Below, piece by piece: positions 10,986 through 21,519 of a DNA stretch of 64,000 nucleotides; the stretch's first letter is position 1; each line of letters opens with the position of its first letter. Both the position numbers and the translations under genes were made by a program. Under the pieces are notes generated by a model, which saw nothing but the letters and a program-made list of their open reading frames with translations, was not told where the DNA came from and made no database searches. The DNA comes from Pyrenula massariospora. Its lineage: Eukaryota; Ascomycota; Eurotiomycetes; Pyrenulales; Pyrenulaceae. The stretch is from the NCBI GenBank assembly GCA_021030905.1, contig JAGFMI010000008.1:372001-436000 (forward strand), read 5' to 3'.

Positions 10986-13130
10986 TTTGTCGTCTCGTTA
11001 CGGGAAAGAGACAGCACAAGACCGCGAGGCGTGTTACTCAGGAGACAGATAAGATCGTAGAACAATGTATACAAGCCGGAGGGTAATTGGACAACGTCTA
11101 AACCAGCTATGCGAGGGAGCTCTGGATATCTTATGACCGTCAAGGTAGCAGTCCAGTGCACCTATGGTGAGTATCGCCACAGCTCAGAATGAGAACAGCT
11201 GGAGAAAAAGCTGTTGGAAGAGTGCGGACGGTCTGCGACACTGCCCCGCCTTTGACATGCACACGGGTTTGGGTTTCGTGTAACAAATGTATTTCGACCT
11301 CAAAGATAGGGTTCAGCCCGTGGTCAGTCTTCCTTCCCAGCGTGGCCAACTTCTGCCAAGCCGTTATCTTGGTCCCTGCATCCCTTCAGGTGCTATGCAG
11401 TCTTTATGCTGTGCTTCACTGCCTGATTGCCTGAGCACGATCAATGTCATATTGCGCAAGGACGGCAGCAACATTGCACAATCCGCGATGCGAAGTTCTC
11501 CGATCCACCAGAAAGGCCATTTGGTGTTCGGGAATCCAAGTTCTCCTCCAAGTGAGCAAGCGATAAGATATATTTGACCCCACCTATAATTAGCCCATGC
11601 GCCTAACATCCACACGCATGGGAGGGGCGAAGTGAATACCTATTCGAGTAACGATGGTCGCATCGGAGGGGCAACAGCGTACGTATATACGGCCAAGATA
11701 TCAAACAGTCAGTAATTAGGCTTCCACGACATCGGGAAGGCTGCTTTTAATGGCCGCATATTATGCTTGAAGAGAGTAGGTCTAAGGTTGGCGCTGCTCC
11801 GAGAGACACGGGCGCATACTACCGACGAAGAGAAAGCAGAGTTCCGATGCATAATTTTACTAATATACCATGCTGTTTTGTCGCAAACCTAATGCAGCAT
11901 CGTCTATTACTAAGTCGGCAGTTCCTTCATCCTTCCGGATAGCGTTCCATGAAGAGAAGTCATGTTTTAGGCTACTCACACGAGCTGCGAGTCCTCAGTC
12001 CGCATGTTGCTCACCTGCACCCAACTTCCAACTAAGGATTGGAGCAACCCCCGTCCCTATCTCATAGACCGACAACGAGGGAGGCCTTAAAGCATTAATC
12101 GAGCGGATATGTCTCAATGCATGACATTCACCACCCGGAATAGCCTTGATTGTATCACCTGCCACACAGGTATGCCGTTGAGAAAGCTAAGCTGAGAGCC
12201 GAGCTGAGAGCCAAGCCGCACGAACAACCTTGAATATTAGTGATGGTGGGATGGGCGGAAGCTTGGAGTGAAGCGTCGCTTGCTCCATTCACACCGTTGC
12301 GTTGTGGCTCCTTTCTGCTCGACCGTTTCCTCTCTCTCTCTCTTCCACCAGAGAATCCCCTGACCTATACTGACAACTGATGCAGCTCAAGCACGTCCTT
12401 CACGCCTTGTGACAACGGTGTTGTTAATTGACTCAAATATCGGAGATGTTTGAGTGCTTTCAGACCTCTACGGGCTGGAAAGCTCGTTTGGACCAGGAGA
12501 GCGCGACCATATTCTATGCTTTAGCCGTGAGTAAGGAGGCTTGGAAAAGAGGATGCTAAAAATCCACAAAGGGGAGCGATAGAAGAGAACAGCCTTCTTG
12601 ACGTGCATAAAACTCTATTAAGTATCACAAGTTCCGCTTCCCCGTCGTGACTACTAGTATCTTAGTTTGCTGTGTGGAATCTGCATTGTGCTTCAGCATT
12701 GCATTATTGATTCAAGCTTGACGTTCGACATGCTAGCAATATCAGACTGCCGAGCTCGACGATCGATTCATCCCGGCCAGTGGTCTTACTCGACAGAAAG
12801 TCTTTGCGTCGAGGGCAGTATTCGTTGCTTGCATACCTGGCGCCTTCGATCTCTACCAATCGACTCATATTCATCAATCCTGACGGTCAAGTGGATACAT
12901 CATGCTCGTGGTGATTGGGGGCATGAGAGATGGCCTCGACTCAAATGGCGGGTTCGGCAGTCGTGTCTTTTATAAATTACAGCTCGAGAGCCTACATTTT
13001 CTTTCTCCTTTATTCATCCTCTATCCCAAGCAAGCAGCGTTCGCATCAGTCCACTATTAGAAAATATCTACAACTTGTTCAAGTGTTCTTTGAGAATAAA
13101 CAAAAAAACTAAATCGCAAGTTTCATCATT
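10986..13130. other. Intergenic, 2.1 kb without a supported gene
   Basis: Only short open frames without domains or plausible splicing. A CT-dinucleotide run lies at about 12329-12343. The 3' part is the likely promoter of the small secreted peptide. Confidence 0.5.
12971..12976 (+). promoter_or_regulatory. Candidate TATA box of the secreted-peptide gene
   Basis: TATAAA, about 155 bases upstream of the ATG at 13131 and followed by a pyrimidine-rich leader. Fungal TATA boxes are variable, so this is only suggestive. Confidence 0.35.
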
Positions 13131-13320
13131 ATGCAACTCTTCACTCTCGCCCTACTTGCCATAGCAACCTTTGTTGCAGCATTTCCTCTCGCGGAGCCTG
13201 GTGATTCTTCGATTCTGTCATATACCGTCCTACTATGCTGACTATCCAGCAGAGGCAGCCAATCCCGAAGTCGAAGACACAAAGCTGGTGCCCCTCGTTG
13301 CCATTGGCCATGGTGGCTGA
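13131..13320 (+). CDS. 46-residue secreted peptide, two exons
   Basis: Exon 1 is 13131-13200. A 49-base intron (13201-13249) carries a TGCTGAC branch-like site and a CCAG end. Exon 2 is 13250-13320. The product begins MQLFTLALLAIATFVAAFP, a clear signal peptide. It continues as a short acidic, Ala/Pro/Glu-rich segment and ends KLVPLVAIGHGG followed by TGA. It has no cysteine, no tyrosine or tryptophan and no dibasic Kex2 site. Each exon is too short to stand out alone. Frame preservation through a normal intron plus a good secretion signal make it a credible gene. The function is unknown. It lies about 630 bases from the UstYa gene, so a peptide-precursor role is conceivable but not shown. 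Confidence 0.6.
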
Positions 13321-13947
13321 ACTACGGTCCGAGGAAGACAGACAGGGATGGGTGATGCTTTTAAATTAGGTCTTCTTGGTGATGGGGGATCCTATGCTTT
13401 TGCAGAACCGTCGTTCTTTATTCGTATATTTGGAATGAAATCTATGACTAGCTAGGTACAGAAATTGACGTATCGTGACTTTTTGGCCGTGATGTCTCTT
13501 GAGTAGTTCAATTCGATGGATGGCCTTGAATTAGGCTAGACATAAAAGAAAGGGTTTGAAGAATAGACCGAAATATCAAGGTCTGAAATATTTGGTGAGA
13601 CTACGGATTTGCATTGCTTTAAATGTGATATTTGCTCGCACTATCGGACCTTTTTGATTAGGCTAATGCTGCTCGGCATGCAACATGTGTCGCTCTTCTA
13701 ACGATCACGTCTACAGCCTCGAAGTAGATTGACTCGGTAGCTTCGGATTCGTCGGTTAAGACTTAGGAATTAGACACCGATTGTCTCTGGGTCTCGAGAT
13801 TAAGAAAGCTTTAGAAGCTAAAAGCGCTGCTTAAGCTTTTAGAACCAAGTCCCCCCCGCTCCCCACTAGTCTATAATCACAATGCTTCCAAGTTAACTAA
13901 GGTGGAGCCATGTCATGGTCGACCATAGTCTCTACCTCCTTATGGGC
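13321..13947. other. Intergenic between convergent genes
   Basis: Downstream of both the peptide gene (plus) and the UstYa gene (minus). No supported gene. Confidence 0.5.
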
Positions 13948-14921
13948 TCAAGTCTCAGGCCAATAAACTTTTCCATCCGGACAATGCTTATATCTCTCAA
14001 CCAGTGGGAGATGTTCATCCTTGCCAAATTCCCGTTTGAGACATGCCGAGTGTTCGAGCACCCACTTCCGTAGCTTTGCCCAGTCACGGCATTTCCTGTT
14101 TTGCCCGATTCCAGATATGGGACGCAAGCTCTTGGCCTGCCAGTTGATCTGCCCGGTATAACGTGGCGTGTCATCGGCTTGGCACACTGCCTCTTCGCGG
14201 AGGTTGGCGAGACAATGGTCGACGTGGTGGCGGGAATAGCTCTGATCGCGGCCCTCCCAGAGGTCCTGAATGGTCTGACGGAGCACATGCTGGCGAGAGA
14301 GATATAAGTATGGATGAGTTCAGGGGCCGAAGAATCAATAGCATGGAAGAGTCGGGGTTGCAAAGCACACCATGGAATGCTAGGAGAAAACATACCACGC
14401 AATGGAGTGTATGGTAGCCATTGACGAAGTAGATGCCCATACTGTGATCCCAGGGCCACCGTTGAGCAGGTGGAAGTCCCTTATTTTTAATTTCATCGTC
14501 TGAAAGAATAATGGCACCTTCATGGTTTGCCTCGTCGATGGCTTCCCAGGCTTCGTTTCGCGCTGTCTTATTTGGTGATAGAAAGATGCCGCTGTTTGAA
14601 TACGGTTCCTCAAGGTCTCTACCCAGACCGGCTATGGAATGTAGCGTTCAGTGAGTGCAAAGCGGGAAGGACTGAAAATAAGTAGAACACACCATAAGGT
14701 GTTATACATCCGCTGTCGCGACCATAATAAAACCAAGCGGTCGAGATACCAAAAATAATGTTTGTGCAGAAGGATGCAAATAGAAGAATGCTAAGATTCT
14801 TGATTGTGGGATCAAGTGTGAATATTCGCCACGTCTTGACGAGCACGATGTTTGAAAGCTCCTTTTCATTCTCTGACTCGGAAAATTGTCGTCCTAGAAG
14901 CGTATACTCTGGTGGAGACAT
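13948..14921 (-). CDS. UstYa-family (DUF3328) oxidase-like membrane protein
   Basis: Three exons, 14921-14693, 14631-14396 and 14289-13948, give 268 residues in one frame. After a cytoplasmic N-terminus comes a single membrane helix (LSILLFASFCTNIIFGISTAW). Then follow PYAGLGRDLEEPY and DEANHEGAIIL, the first HxxHC motif in NGYHTLHCVHVLRQTI (rebuilt across intron 2), and the second in SRHHVDHCL. Paired HxxHC motifs define the UstYa family. Members take part in oxidative cyclisation of ribosomal peptides (ustiloxin, cyclochlorotine-type and related pathways). The gene faces away from the P450 at 15944 across about 1 kb of shared upstream DNA, which suggests a small biosynthetic unit. The substrate cannot be told from the sequence. 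Confidence 0.9.
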
Positions 14922-15943
14922 TTTTTATCAAACACTCGATCTGGCGCAAGGACAAAGAGTCTGTTTCTAGCACTCAGCTAAATGACAACCAAGATCGAGC
15001 CCTCTCGCCGGATATTGTCTGTGAACGTACCGTAATTATGACTAAATCGCTAGGTCATGAGCCAGAGATATCTCACCACAGTCCTCTTTAACTATCGCAT
15101 GAGATCAAGCCTTTCTGGATCTAAGAGTCTGTAGTCGATTTTGTCACGTGCGGCGTGCCCATCCATCGTGCCCGTTCTCGCAGTGTGTTGCAGCAGGCCA
15201 CGGGTTCTACCAGTGGTGACCATTTTCGACCGACGATCATCAATGACTAGAACGATAGCTTTGCACATTAAGTGGGTCGCTTAAATGCAATGCATCATGT
15301 ATGTAGCTGACGAATATTCCATGCGAGTCCGGCACGCGGAAATTGATTTGACTTACTGTGGTCCAAAGATGCACGGGCGGATCACAGTCAAGTGCAAGGG
15401 TGCGACGCCGGTAAAGAGAATCAGAAGCCGACAAGAAGCGTTCGACATCAGAGGTCTCCCTTGACAGCGCCCGTGGCTTGCGAGTTCCTTGCTGTGCCGC
15501 GCGTTTCCCACCGGTCCATGTTCAGGGTTCCGCATCTTCCCCGCCTGCAGGACCTACCTGAGATATCAACCTGCCTGAGGTGTGGGTACCAACCTAGGTC
15601 GTTATCTGTCCAAGTGAACAATGCTAGCGGAATGAATCGTCGACCTTCAAAGAAGCACATTTCATTGCATGAACGGATCATTCCGCCTTTTGATCCAATC
15701 GGACGAAAGGTTATTCAACAGACCTGAACCGGCTCTATCACTCTTCCCGGCTGAGCGCAGTTGGTAACATCCTTGAATAGAAGAGGCGAACAGGCTTGTA
15801 GGCACAAAGAACAGCTGGAAAAGAGCGATCCTTCACGAAGGGCATGCTAACTCACCCATTACCTGAGCATTACTGACGCGCTCGGGACTTCAGTTCTCCC
15901 TCAAGCTCCTCCGATAATTAAGCCGCCTAGATCCTTTCACACA
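14922..15943. other. Bidirectional upstream region of UstYa and P450 genes
   Basis: About 1 kb between divergent genes, presumably holding both promoters. Several short open frames (for example 15392-15727) show no recognisable domain and I do not accept them. Confidence 0.5.
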
Positions 15944-17746
15944 ATGTTCTTCATCTACAGCTTCGTGCTTTGCACTGTCTTCCTTATCGCTCTTGAATAT
16001 CTTTATCACAGATGGAGTATACAAGCAGCCTTTCGTTCTGCCGTCAGAGACCATGGGTGTCAGCAAGCTCCCCATTATCCTCACCGCGACCGATGGGGTT
16101 ACGATCTGTCGCAAGAACGTCTAGAGTCTTTTGAACAAGGACGGGGCCAAGAGGTCTATGAGCGCCACTTCAGGCAACTTGGAAAGACCTTTGAGGAACA
16201 CTTTTTTGGTCAAAAATCCATCACGACGATGGAAGCAGCCAATTTTCAACATGTGTTGGGTACTGCAGCAGGGGAATTTGCCAAAAAGGAATCGGGGATC
16301 AAAGGGCCGATGATAAGGAGGATATTGGGTCCTGGTATAATTACCTCATACGGTGCGGAATGGAAACGATCCCGAGATTTGATAAAACCCATATTTTCAC
16401 GAGGAGAGCTGGCCGACGTCAACATTATCAAGACGCATGTAGATGACTTAATGGATATTCTTCCCCGCGACGGTAGCCAAGTTGACGCACAAGAGCTTTT
16501 GCAGAAAATGGTCAGTATTTTGAATTGCTTCCTTGAATGTGCATATATGCGTAAAAGCTGTTGCCTCCTCTCAGGCCGAGTAATTCAGCTAGCCGGGTGG
16601 GCCGTCGGTCAAGGGAAAGACTAACAGAAATATAGTTTCTGGATACTTCGAGCGACTTCCTCTTGGGAGAATCTGTCGAATCTCTTTCTCCCTACCCCTC
16701 TGATGAGACGAGCATGTTCCTGGAGACGTGGAACCAAGCTCAGGCCGGAGTCTTCCGATGGCGATCTACATCAACGTGGTCTTATCTTGGATTCCTCCTA
16801 CCTAATGATTATGACAGGACTTGCAAGAAGCTTCACAGTCTGTTCGACAAACACGTTCATCGTGTCTTGCGAGAGACTCTTCCGAATGGCCGGAGACGCG
16901 ATCGCGAAAAGGTTCCAGAAGAGACAGCGGCGCGTGCAGACCCTTCGCAGCGGTACCTTTTCATCAATGAAGCTGCAAAAAAGATTCGTGACCCCGATAC
17001 ACTTCGTTCCGAGATCTCAAATGTTTTTTTTGTCGCTCGAGAAAATATCGCGATGGTGACTGCAAATGCCTTGTTTCATCTTGCTAGGAACCCTGATATG
17101 TGGACCAGCCTTCGACGTGTGGCTCTCGAGATTGGCGATCTGCCTCTGACTTTTGAACTTCTGAAGTCTCTGACGCCTTTTAGGTAATATTCCTTGCTTC
17201 TGAACGGTCCAGATGTCTTACTGTTAACAGGAACCTCTGCAACGAAACGTTGCGTATGCAAGGTCCTTGTATAATGATGGCTCGAAACGCCATTAAAAAT
17301 TCTATACTTCCCACTGGGGGTGGTCCCGATGGCAAAGCACCAGTCTTTGTAGCAAAAGGTACCATCGTGAGTCATTCCGTTTCTACTTCATCGTAATACG
17401 GAACACTGACCTCGGACCTCACCAGGTCCATCTTAACAACTGGAGCTTGCACCACGACACTGATATTTGGGGTGAAGATGCCCGTGAATTCAGACCACAA
17501 CGCTGGATAGGGAGGCGACTGTCTATATGGGAGTTTCTGCCCTTTGGTGGGGGTCCAAGGATTTGTCCGGCCCTCCAACAGGTTTACACACACTTTGCGT
17601 ACGTCATGGTAAGATTGACTCGTGAATTTGCGACGATCGAGAACAGGGACCCGGTAGCGGGATATGTGTCGAGTTTGAAAGTAACGTGGGAAAGCCGGAA
17701 CGGCGTCAAGGTTGCTCTGATTCCTCCTGCTTGTGCTGAAGACTAA
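15944..17746 (+). CDS. Cytochrome P450, CYP52-like
   Basis: Four exons, 15944-16510, 16636-17183, 17231-17366 and 17426-17746, give 523 residues. The N-terminal helix (MFFIYSFVLCTVFLIALEYLY) anchors it in the ER. The C-helix W/R context (YGAEWKRSRDLIKPIFSR), K-helix ExxR (NETLRMQGP), LPTGGGPDGKAPVFVAKGT, the FRPQRW box and the heme loop FGGGPRIC are present. Layout and the GGGPDGK block match fungal CYP52/alkane-hydroxylase-like P450s, which oxidise fatty acyl or terpenoid chains. Two oddities: the I-helix motif usually A-G-R-D-T-T reads V-A-R-E-N-I, losing the conserved threonine, and the residue after the heme cysteine is Pro. It lies opposite the UstYa gene and may act with it. Confidence 0.88.
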
Positions 17747-18881
17747 GAGGTATGAGCTCATTGTTATCGTCGTGTCTGACGTTTATTATAATAAGTTTCT
17801 CTTTGTCATATAAATCTGTACCGAAGCCCTTACAAAATTCGTAGCTTTGCCCGAAGAATTTTTGAGATCTTGATTTTTCTTTGACTCTGGACGGCTGTAA
17901 TGTGCCTTGGAAGCTGCGCTAAACTACCCAGAAGGATCTTCTCAAGGAATTTAGAGCCGAAGACGTGACCGAGCGCGGCCCTTGTCCGTTCTTGCACCGA
18001 CATTAGACCCGTTTGTAGAGCCACACAGGAAGCATCAAAGTTTGAGGCTAACCTCATTCGTTAAGGTCTGTATAGAAGACAGCTTCGATGGAGGTCCTCT
18101 TAGGGCGGAGAGAGGGGTAAGTAGTATATCAAGTGAAAACACAATTACGTCCAGATCGTCTCTGAAGCCTATTATTATTAGCGATCGATGTTGTGAGAGA
18201 TATTTTGTGCCAGATTCCGAGAAGCCTTCTCAGGCTTTCTTCGGCTCCCGGTCATAGGGTTTAATTTACGCCGCGGGAAGAATTTTCACTTATACGTGTA
18301 TTTAGACGTAATTACATTTACCGTGGCTAGCTAACTTCAACCTTAAATTGGCCGGCCTGTATGCTTTTACGATCTCGAAATCGTGTGGGGGAGTTCTGGA
18401 AGCCCGGACACCGGCGGCACGTCATTCTCAATCTGATTACGAAATTGGCAGAGATAATATGGGCCGACGACGAATAGGCCTCCATGATGAATGAGACTGG
18501 GAAGTTTTTGTGGATAAGGTTGAACCTCGGCTGGATGTAGACTTCACCGTTCGTGTATGTGTGATGTGTTGCGGTGGTCGTTCGGTCGGTCAGTCGCTAT
18601 CTTCAGCAGCCGTCTCTCAATACACAAGGTATTCTCGCGGCGTCAATATCAGTGGTAAATCGCCCTGTAGGACTCTTATCTAATACTCTCCTATACTGAT
18701 CTACCCAAGACAGTTATATTTCTTAATGATCAGAACCGCCTCTTCCACAGCTCTCGTGGCCCCTTTCTCTTGGTAATTATCCATGTGCTAAATTAGCTTG
18801 TGCCATATCATCTACTCATCCCCTGCCTATTCGTGTTGGTGCGAGATTTCACCACTACTTCCTCCTAATCTCCGGTGCATT
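17747..18881. other. Intergenic between convergent genes, with repeat remnant
   Basis: No supported gene. Contains repeat copy 2 (18143-18295). Confidence 0.5.
18143..18295. repeat. Diverged dispersed repeat, copy 2
   Basis: Partner of 6820-6985 in the same orientation, with mainly transition differences. It contains ATTACGTCCAGA and later GTCATAGGGTTTAATTTACG, matching GTCTTAGAGTCTAACTTACA in copy 1. Confidence 0.5.
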
Positions 18882-19988
18882 CTACTTCTTCAGCATCTCG
18901 GCCAGCCATTCAATGCCTTGACGGATACCATTGCCAGTCTTCGCATTGACTATGTCGAAACGCTGTCATGAGATAAGTCTGTCAGCCTTCTTTGGTTTGT
19001 GGTGAAAGCAGTTGGCAAAGGCGAACAAGATATAGGGGGTAAAGGTGAGGGCGAGGATGGCTTACCCAGGGGCATTTTAACTCATGCAGGGCCATTTTCT
19101 CCGCGAGTGCTCCAGTCGTGATGACACCGCTCTACAAGCTCCCCATTAGCCTCTAAATACCTAACATGAGCGTGGGCGGAGAGACCAAATATACCTCTTT
19201 CCCCGTTCCCCCTTGGCTGTCATTCCCCCAAACAAGCACGGCCCCCACTTCCCCTCCGTCTCCTTCCCTCTTCTTCTCCCCTACCTCTCTTCCTTTCTCC
19301 GCCCAGTCGACACCCTTCAAAAACTGAAACATCTCCTCCCTAGCCTCGATAACGCAGTCTCGGTTGCTCGTGTCGACGAGCCAGATCAGCGCATGGTATC
19401 CGGTGCAGATTTCGCGTTCGCCACGGATGATGTCTCTGTGCCGGCCGCCGCCGATGTCGAAGGAGAGGATGGTTGCGGTGGAGGAAGGGGGGAGGGTGGG
19501 GGATTCGGTCTTGAGCCAGTCTATCGAGCGGTGGTGCTTAGAGGTTTAGGATAAGGAAGGGGAAGGGGGATTGGGGGGATGGGAGATTGAGAAGAAGCCT
19601 ATAGGGCGATGGAGAATGGGAGGGAAGAGAGCTCGGTTGAGCTTGGGAAGCACACTACCAGCTCACTAGCGCGATGAGGGGAAACATTTCATGGGCTACT
19701 CTAATTGCAAGGTGTCTTGCTCGGTCTTAAGATCCCAAAGCTTAAGAATATTTGCCATCGAGACAAAAAAGAGAAAGAAGAGCTTGACTCACTGTGTCTT
19801 GCCTCTTTCAGAGGCCAATCAATAGTGACTTTCCCAGGACTCAGAGTGTTGAGGAGAGTGGTTTTCCCGGCCATGTCGAGACCGACGAGGGCGAGTTTTG
19901 TGTTTCGGGGGAATTTGGAGAAGGGGTTTAATAAGTGGCGAGAGGTGAAAGGGAGGGTGGAGAAGAAGGAGGAGAGTGTGTTACCCAT
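18882..19988 (-). CDS. Arf-family small GTPase with divergent nucleotide-binding motifs
   Basis: Four exons, 19988-19793, 19520-19195, 19131-19066 and 18962-18882, give 222 residues. MGNTLSSFF has the Gly2 and Ser6 of an N-myristoylation signal. G1 is GLDMAGKTTLL and G3 is FDIGGGRHR (Arf has D-x-G-G-Q). The stretch after it (YHALIWLVDTSNRDCVIEARE) follows the Arf pattern. G4, usually NKxD, reads WGNDSQGG. The end TGNGIRQGIEWLAEMLKK matches the Arf C-terminus (TGEGLxEGLDWL). A glycine/lysine/glutamate-rich insert of about 20 residues precedes G4. Arf proteins recruit coats and lipid enzymes to membranes. The altered G3 and G4 suggest changed guanine-nucleotide binding, so it may be an Arf-like scaffold rather than a normal switch. 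Confidence 0.82.
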
Positions 19989-21519
19989 AATGGAGACAGT
20001 TAGGGTCGAGGAGAGAGGTGGAGATAGAGGGACGGAATGGCTACATTGTGGATGGGTGACGCTCTACAGCTGTATTTTAAGGTGAGAAGATGTTGAAAGG
20101 ACACATCTATAGGTATCTGAGAAATGTTGGAGCCTGAAATGGACGGTGTTGCGGCATTGTCGATGAACCTGCCTAGTTGGATAGTTGCGTGATGGTCCAA
20201 GCTCTGGGGCGAAACTTGAGCGCGATCGTCACTTTTCCCGACTTACACTATTCCATCATTGTTCACTCTAGGCCGTATGTAGTTACTGCAGCTGTCTTCC
20301 ACTCTGTCTCGACCCAGCGAGTCTAGAGAGCGTCCGAACACGGCGAAAAGCTGTGAGATGATCCTCCCCTATTAATTTTCCGGGGAGAACATTGTAATCA
20401 AAATCCAGATTTGACATAACATTGCGAACTTTTTGCGGAGATGCGAAAATACCACACCGCTGTTTCATTGTATGGCAAGCCTCACAACCAAAGAGTAGCC
20501 TTTAATACCATCACCAAGACTGGTGTCCCCAAATACCCGTTACGTGTCTGGACCTGAGCACTTGCTGCTTTAACCCGAATAATCAATCAGCCGCCCTGAA
20601 TAATGGCTCAGTAGCTCTGAGCTATGGCTGTGTCGTCTGGATCCTATCCCTCGCTACTCTGAGCTTGCCTGTGCCTCGCTATGGAGTCCTAGTTTAGACC
20701 CTTTTGCCTGCTAGGATTCCTAGTTCCTGGACTAGGCTTAATACATGGACAAGCATTACTTTGACAGTCGGTCTACACTTGGGGATATCTGACCCTGCAG
20801 CAGCCCCAGCAAATCGACCTGTGACTCTGTCCTGAAGTATCACACAATATTGGAGATTTACAGCTTGTCGATCGAGACCTTGCACTATGAGACTGTTGAA
20901 AACAGCAGGTAAGTCAAGCCTAACTACCTGTAATGAGATTAACTGACTACCTCTACAAAGTGGCCATACCACCGGCAACTGTAGCAAGAATTCAAGGATT
21001 CCATTATACAATTCAATAGAGACTGTGTACCCACTAGATGACAGCGTTGTTCCCTCAATACCTATTTCCGCCAAACCCCTTGTGACATCCATAGCAGATA
21101 GATAAGATAATGGACAAGGAAGGCATAGTGATTACCCAAAGTGCAGAAATTGAATACACTAGGTGCTTGCAAATGCATGTGGCGGTAGGAAGAATAAGCT
21201 CTGAAAGGCCTCCATGATCAAAACAAACGAGCCAAAACATACGGAACGAATCGATTACGTATGCTGGCCACCATAAGCCTTGTTATTAGCAAGTCCTTCT
21301 GCTCATCGCTCAAATCATCTTTTGCCTCCAAATAGATGTCTAGGGGAAACTGCACTAGACCACAAGCAGCTCAGGGTAGTGGTCCTGGTTGAAACTTCGA
21401 AAGAAAAAGGTCTGACTATCGAGATATATGGGTATAGTATACCCAGGTTAGTATTACGCACTGACTGACAAGAACTAACAGGTTTATAGACGACTTGGCT
21501 ATTGGACCTGGGCATTGCC
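19989..21519. other. Intergenic, 1.5 kb, no supported gene
   Basis: A 132-codon minus-strand frame (20694-21092) rich in Leu/Val/Gln could be a decayed transposon fragment, but I see no diagnostic motif. Nothing else supported. Confidence 0.4.

Noticed and set aside
20694-21092. 132-codon minus-strand frame as a retrotransposon protein
   Set aside because: No D-T-G, reverse-transcriptase or integrase motif; composition alone is not enough.
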